This document shows, piece after piece, positions 33,327 to 36,930 of a stretch of 36,930 nt of DNA. Location of the stretch: contig JAZQFH010000028.1 of NCBI GenBank assembly GCA_045539425.1, positions 1 through 36,930 on the forward strand, read 5' to 3'. This DNA is from RUG14871 sp045539425 (GTDB lineage Bacteria; Bacillota_I; Bacilli_A; Erysipelotrichales; Erysipelotrichaceae). The translations under genes were made by a program, and so were the position numbers. Position 1 is the stretch's first letter. Every line of letters begins with the position of its first letter. Under the pieces are notes generated by a model that searched no databases, had not been told where the DNA came from, and worked only from the letters and a program-made list of their open reading frames with translations.

Positions 33327-33360
33327 AAAAAGATTCCTCAATGATTGAGGAATCTTTTTT
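33327..33360. terminator. Bidirectional terminator between the amidohydrolase gene and tex
   Basis: AAAAAGATTCCTCA and TGAGGAATCTTTTT are exact complements around a five-base loop, ending both converging transcripts. Confidence 0.9.
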
Positions 33361-33366
33361 ACGTTT

Positions 33367-35643
33367 CTATTTCCCGAAGCGTTCCAGTAAGCGCCGTGTG
33401 GCTTCTTCCATGGAAATCTCTTTTTTCTTCGGTTTTTCACGGTTCCGGTTCTGATTCCGGTTTGCGTTATTCTTTCTGTTCTGCTGTCTTCTTTCGTCGC
33501 GCTTGTTCAGCTCTTCCAGCGGTAACAGACTCAGCTGTACACGGTTTCTGGCCGCATCCACTTCCACGACATAGACCTTGACGATATCGCCGACGCTGAC
33601 CACTTCGGAAGGATGGTTGACCTTGTTCATGCTCATGCGGGTGATGTGAACCAGCCCGTCTTCATGCAGACCGATATCCACGAAGGCACCGAAGTCCACG
33701 ACGTTGCGGACCGTTCCGTTCAGCTCATCCCCGATATGGAGGTTGCTGAGTTCCAGAACATCGCTCTTCAATAAGGCGCCGTCAAACTGATCACGGTAGT
33801 CGCGCAGCGGCTGCTGGATGGCGCTTTCGATATCCTGCAGGGTATACGCATCGACATTCAGCTCACGGATCTTATCCTTGTCAAAGACGATATCCGCCTG
33901 TCCCAGTTCCTTGATTCCGCATAAGCGCATCAGCTCTTTCGCTGTGGCGTAGCTTTCCGGATGGATGGAAGTCTTATCCAGCGGTTCTTCGCCATCCGAG
34001 ATCCGTAAGAAGCCTGCGCACTGCTCGAATGTTTTCTCACCGAGCTTTTTGACTTTCTTTAATTGCTGGCGGTTGGTGAATTTTCCGTTCTGATTCCGGT
34101 ACTCGATTATTTCCCGGGCAATACCGCTGTTCAGGCCGGAAATATGCGTTAACAGTTCCACACTGGCCGTATTCAGATCGGCACCCGTGCGGTTGACACA
34201 CATCATGACCGCCTCATCCAGACGCTCATTCAGAGCCTTTTCCGGAAGATCGTGCTGGTACTGACCGACACCGATGGATTTCGGATCGATCTTGATCAGT
34301 TCCGCCAGCGGGTCCAACAGACGGCGGGCAATGGAGACTGCCGAACGTTCTTCGACCGCCATATCCGGGAATTCCGCTCTGGCTGCTTCCTGGGCAGACC
34401 AGACGGAAGCTCCGGCTTCGGAGACAATGGCGTAGCTGACATCGCTCAGTCCTGCTTCATGAATCACTTCGGCAACCAGTTTCTCGCTTTCACGGGAAGC
34501 CGTGCCGTTTCCGATGGCGATGATCTTGACCTGATACTTCTTAATCAGGCTTAACAGTTTCTTTTTCGAGGCTTCGATGTCTCCGCCTTTTTTGCTGAAC
34601 GGGAAGATCTTGTCCACCGTCAGCATCTTGCCTGTCTCATCGACAACCGCAAGCTTGCAGCCGTTGTAGAACCCCGGGTCAAAGCCCAGGACCACGCGGC
34701 CTTTGAGCGGTGGCTGAAGCAGCAGTTTTTCCAGGTTCATGGAGAAGATCTTGATGGACTTGTTCTGTGCTCTCTCACTTAAATCAGATCGGATCTCGCG
34801 TTCCACGGAAGGGAAGAGCACACGCTTGCAGCCGTCTTCCGCTGCCAGATGCAGCTCGTTGTCCACGACTGTCTTGCTCTGTTTGGCGATGGATTCAAAG
34901 GCTTCTTCGATCAGTTTCGCCTCATCGTATTCAAAGGCGACGTTGATGACCTTTTCCTTTTCCGCACGATCGATGGCCATAATGCGGTGATCCTTCAGAT
35001 CGCGGACCTTTTCCGAGCGGTCATAGTACATCTCGTAGACCTTGTTTTCGTCTACGGCATTCTTTTTCAGAGTCGTATGAAGGACACCCGTATCCAGAAT
35101 GAAATCCTTGAAGCTCCATCTCAGCTGTGCGCTGTCACTGACAACTTCGGCAATGATATCCATGGCGCCCTGGATTGCTTCCTTGATATTCGGCACTTCT
35201 TCCGTGATATATTTCGCGGCTTCTTCCAGCAGGTTTCCTTCTTTCGGAAGGGAGAGCATCCAGTCTGCGAGCGGCTGCAGGCCTTTGTTAATGGCCATGG
35301 CGGCTCTGGTTTTCTTCTTCTGGACGTACGGGCGGTATAAGTCTTCCACCTGGCTCAGCTTTGTACAGGCTTCCACATCTCTTCGGATTTCTTCCGTCAG
35401 TTTACCCTGCTGTTCAATGGATGCCAGTACCGCTTCCTTGCGGTCTTTCAGCTTGATCTCATATTCATATTCCTTGGAAATATAAAGGATCTGTTCTTCA
35501 TCCAGTCCGTTTGTCATTTCCTTACGGTAACGGGCAATAAACGGGACCGTATTTCCTTCTTCCAGTAAGGCCAGTGTGTTCTGGACCTGTTTCAGTTGAA
35601 TGTTCAGCTTCTGCGCCAAACTCTGCATGATTTCTTCATTCAT
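33367..35643 (-). CDS. tex: Tex-family RNA-binding transcription accessory protein
   Basis: A 758-residue protein with the usual Tex order. An N-terminal helical region starts MNEEIMQSLAQKL. A YqgF/RuvC-like domain near 315-440 includes VLGFDPGFYNGCKLAVVDETG and IAIGNGTASRE. Helix-hairpin-helix repeats lie near 485-560 (SGLNSGIAREIIEYR), and an S1 RNA-binding domain near 635-705 includes VRNVVDFGAFVDIGLHEDGLVHITRMS. The basic tail is rich in Asn and Arg. It binds nucleic acid and influences transcription; its exact role is unclear. GTG 35658 is in frame, but ATG 35643 has GTGAGGA upstream. It lies just downstream of the divIC-like gene. Confidence 0.95.
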   Translation of the reverse strand: MNEEIMQSLAQKLNIQLKQVQNTLALLEEGNTVPFIARYRKEMTNGLDEEQILYISKEYEYEIKLKDRKEAVLASIEQQGKLTEEIRRDVEACTKLSQVEDLYRPYVQKKKTRAAMAINKGLQPLADWMLSLPKEGNLLEEAAKYITEEVPNIKEAIQGAMDIIAEVVSDSAQLRWSFKDFILDTGVLHTTLKKNAVDENKVYEMYYDRSEKVRDLKDHRIMAIDRAEKEKVINVAFEYDEAKLIEEAFESIAKQSKTVVDNELHLAAEDGCKRVLFPSVEREIRSDLSERAQNKSIKIFSMNLEKLLLQPPLKGRVVLGFDPGFYNGCKLAVVDETGKMLTVDKIFPFSKKGGDIEASKKKLLSLIKKYQVKIIAIGNGTASRESEKLVAEVIHEAGLSDVSYAIVSEAGASVWSAQEAARAEFPDMAVEERSAVSIARRLLDPLAELIKIDPKSIGVGQYQHDLPEKALNERLDEAVMMCVNRTGADLNTASVELLTHISGLNSGIAREIIEYRNQNGKFTNRQQLKKVKKLGEKTFEQCAGFLRISDGEEPLDKTSIHPESYATAKELMRLCGIKELGQADIVFDKDKIRELNVDAYTLQDIESAIQQPLRDYRDQFDGALLKSDVLELSNLHIGDELNGTVRNVVDFGAFVDIGLHEDGLVHITRMSMNKVNHPSEVVSVGDIVKVYVVEVDAARNRVQLSLLPLEELNKRDERRQQNRKNNANRNQNRNREKPKKKEISMEEATRRLLERFGK
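34109..34122. promoter_or_regulatory. Noc-binding-sequence-like site inside tex
   Basis: ATTTCCCGGGCAAT matches the Noc consensus at 13 of 14 positions. It encodes part of IAREIIEY in tex, so codon constraint may explain it. Confidence 0.4.
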
Positions 35644-35670
35644 TTTTGATATCCTCACTTATTCGATAAG

Positions 35671-35692
35671 AAAGCCGAGGTTACCTCGGCTC
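35671..35692 (-). terminator. Short hairpin between the divIC-like gene and tex
   Basis: AGCCGAGG and CCTCGGCT form a perfect stem with a three-base loop. On the minus strand only TTTCTTAT follows, so termination may be partial and allow read-through into tex. Confidence 0.6.
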
Positions 35693-35704
35693 TGTGTTAT
35701 TCTT

Positions 35705-36052
35705 TTATTCGCCTGTCGTAGACTGTGACTCTGACTGTGTGTCGTTGCTGCTCGGTAAGAAGAAGATCTGCTCTCCTTCCTTTGCCAGCATATAGGTTCC
35801 TCTGGCATAACTCTTGACGTATTCCGGATCTTCCAGTTTCGCTCTCTGTTCTTCCAGTTCCACGTTTTCCTGTTTGATCTTTGTCAGGATCTCCTGCGCT
35901 TCCTTTAATTCACGTCTGAGGTCTACCGTATTCTTGACTTCCGTGGATACCTGAACGATAAAGAAGGTTCCGAGTCCCAGCAGAAAAACGGTCACAAGCG
36001 TCGTCACCAGCTGATTTTTCTTCTTTTTCTTTTTCTTAATTACTTCTGACAT
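35705..36052 (-). CDS. divIC: Septum formation initiator protein, DivIC/FtsB family
   Basis: A 115-residue bitopic membrane protein of the division complex. A lysine-rich cytoplasmic N-terminus (KKKKKKKNQ) precedes one membrane span at about 14-34 (LVTTLVTVFLLGLGTFFIV). A coiled coil follows at about 40-75 (LRRELKEAQEILTKIKQENVELEEQ). The conserved LEDPEYVKSYARGTYMLAKEGE motif matches the family that bridges FtsL and FtsQ/DivIB. The acidic, Ser-rich tail is variable. A minus-strand TATAAT lies about 30 bases upstream; the RBS is weak (GGAA). In Bacillus divIC is followed by the S1-domain gene yabR, while here the S1-containing tex follows. Confidence 0.88.
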   Translation of the reverse strand: MSEVIKKKKKKKNQLVTTLVTVFLLGLGTFFIVQVSTEVKNTVDLRRELKEAQEILTKIKQENVELEEQRAKLEDPEYVKSYARGTYMLAKEGEQIFFLPSSNDTQSESQSTTGE

Positions 36053-36119
36053 ATTTTATACCAAGTTCCGTTGCGATTAGATTATATCAAAATAAGTCCT
36101 GTTTGGAAAGTTCCCTGGC

Positions 36120-36260
36120 GTGAAACGTGACATACTCCCACCACCTGCACAAAAGTTAAGAGGTGGGGGCTTCTCGGTCAAGAACACCAATGTGTTCAGA
36201 TAACCCGAGCTTATCGGATCCCCTGTGCCCCAGGGTACCATTTATCTTTTATCTATACTT
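36120..36260 (-). ncRNA. Probable omega-RNA (reRNA) and right end of an IS200/IS605-type element
   Basis: The stretch directly after tnpB is highly structured on the minus strand. It holds CCCTGGGGCACAGGGG, the perfect hairpin GAACAC-ATTG-GTGTTC, and a right-end hairpin made of CCCCCACC and GGTGGTGGG. That hairpin is followed by a TCAC-like ending near 36126-36131. This is the arrangement of elements whose TnpB uses an RNA from the 3' end of the gene and the transposon end as guide. The guide would come from the flanking DNA just below about 36126, but the exact boundary is not certain. Confidence 0.6.
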
Positions 36261-36930
36261 CTACAGAAGCGCGATCCTCTGCGCTTCTGCTTTTAGATTC
36301 ATCGCTGCGTTGTGATCTCTGTTGTGATGTGCTCCGCATACCGGACAGTCCCATTCACGGATCCTCAGATCCTTTGTGACCGGATTCAGATTTCCACATA
36401 CGTGACACTTCTGGCTTGATGGAAACATCTTATCTGCTTTGATCACGTGCTTTCCTGCCATCTCCGCCTTGTACTCAAGCATACTCACAAACATTCCCCA
36501 TCCGTTATCGCTTACGCTCTTTCCGAAGAGTAATGTCTGACTCATGGCTCTCATGTCAAGATCCTCGATCCCGATGTAATCATACCGGTCCACCAGATCT
36601 CTCGACCTCTTGTGCAGCCAGTCTGCTCTCTGATGGCGTACTTTCTCGTGAAGTACAGCGACTCTCTTTCTCTGTCTTTTGTATCGGTTCGATTGGTTTT
36701 CTCTCCCCTTTACATACATCTTCGAGAGTCTGCGCTGTGCTCTCTTCAGCCTTTCTTCACTCTTACGCAGAAAATGAGGCATCTCTGCACGTGTCCCTTC
36801 ACTGTCCACATACAGCCCATCCATCGCATAATCAAGTCCCACCGTCTTCTCTGTATCATTCCGTTTGATTATCTGGCTTTCGTATTCATACAGGACGGAT
36901 ACATAGTATTTCCCGCTCGCTTCCTCACTC
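36261..36930 (-). CDS. tnpB: RNA-guided nuclease TnpB (OrfB of IS200/IS605 type), 5' end outside the window
   Basis: The frame is open through the right edge (residues SGKYYVSVLYEYE precede the visible GLDYAMDGLYVD), so the N-terminal part is missing only because the window ends. The RuvC-like triad looks intact: Asp in VGLDYAMDG, Glu in IGIEDLDMRAM and Asp in NRDHNAAMNL. The zinc ribbon CHVCGN to CPVCGAHH is complete. TnpB makes RNA-guided double-strand cuts that favour retention of its element. The gene ends at TAG 36261 and runs into the structured right end. Whether a tnpA transposase lies beyond the window cannot be told. Confidence 0.92.
   Translation of the reverse strand, partial: SEEASGKYYVSVLYEYESQIIKRNDTEKTVGLDYAMDGLYVDSEGTRAEMPHFLRKSEERLKRAQRRLSKMYVKGRENQSNRYKRQRKRVAVLHEKVRHQRADWLHKRSRDLVDRYDYIGIEDLDMRAMSQTLLFGKSVSDNGWGMFVSMLEYKAEMAGKHVIKADKMFPSSQKCHVCGNLNPVTKDLRIREWDCPVCGAHHNRDHNAAMNLKAEAQRIALL

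Noticed and set aside
33420..33500. Repetitive CGGTT/TTCCGG pattern at the 3' end of tex
   Set aside because: It encodes the low-complexity Asn/Arg tail of Tex; not a separate repeat element.

Overview
The window looks like a stable, housekeeping part of the chromosome of a low-to-mid GC Firmicute. The best fit is Erysipelotrichales/Erysipelotrichaceae, judged from the gene set, the short AddA/AddB pair, the rsmG-noc-soj-spo0J cluster and the rnmV-ksgA-ispE-glmU-prs order. The assignment is inferred from gene content; no rRNA is present to confirm it. The rsmG/noc/soj/spo0J and mnmG genes suggest that the replication origin is not far away, but dnaA, dnaN and a recognisable parS are not here.

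Layout. 1-172: the edge of an unidentified mobile or structured element, then a terminator. 217-1937 (+): CAT-like acetyltransferase, low-molecular-weight phosphatase, YigZ-family protein. 1969-2769 (-): an orphan of unknown function. 2970-8616 (+): addB-addA recombination nuclease operon. 12938-8659 (-): rnmV-ksgA-ispE-glmU(short)-prs, covering rRNA maturation, isoprenoid, UDP-GlcNAc and PRPP synthesis. 13127-14174: two small membrane proteins. 14213-15626: largely gene-free. 20197-15680 (-): marR-MATE-HAD-mnmE-tatD operon with a well-formed operator. 21517-20318 (-): AAA ATPase. 24824-21710 (-): rsmG-noc-soj-spo0J, for chromosome segregation and nucleoid occlusion. 27831-25001 (-): mnmG-nucleoside hydrolase. 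27942-29156 (+): small membrane protein and PHP phosphatase. 31129-29192 (-): metG under a T-box. 31981-31400 (-): Nudix hydrolase. 32029-33318 (+): amidohydrolase. 36052-33367 (-): divIC-like gene and tex. 36930-about 36125 (-): 3' part of an IS200/IS605-type element with an intact-looking TnpB nuclease end and a probable omega-RNA region.

Most interesting signals. (1) Five plus-strand genes start exactly six bases after a -10 box with no Shine-Dalgarno, which indicates leaderless mRNAs. (2) A true Noc orthologue lacks the N-terminal membrane-targeting helix, and three 13/14 matches to the Noc-binding sequence occur, one in the promoter of its own operon. (3) Paired GTAC-type operators, always 26 bp apart, occur at three intergenic places including the marR promoter. 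(4) GlmU stops before the acetyltransferase active site. (5) mnmG and a divergent membrane-protein gene share a perfect 15-bp inverted repeat that contains both extended -10 boxes.

I found no evidence of a novel multi-gene defence or biosynthetic system. The novelty here is mainly regulatory and architectural.
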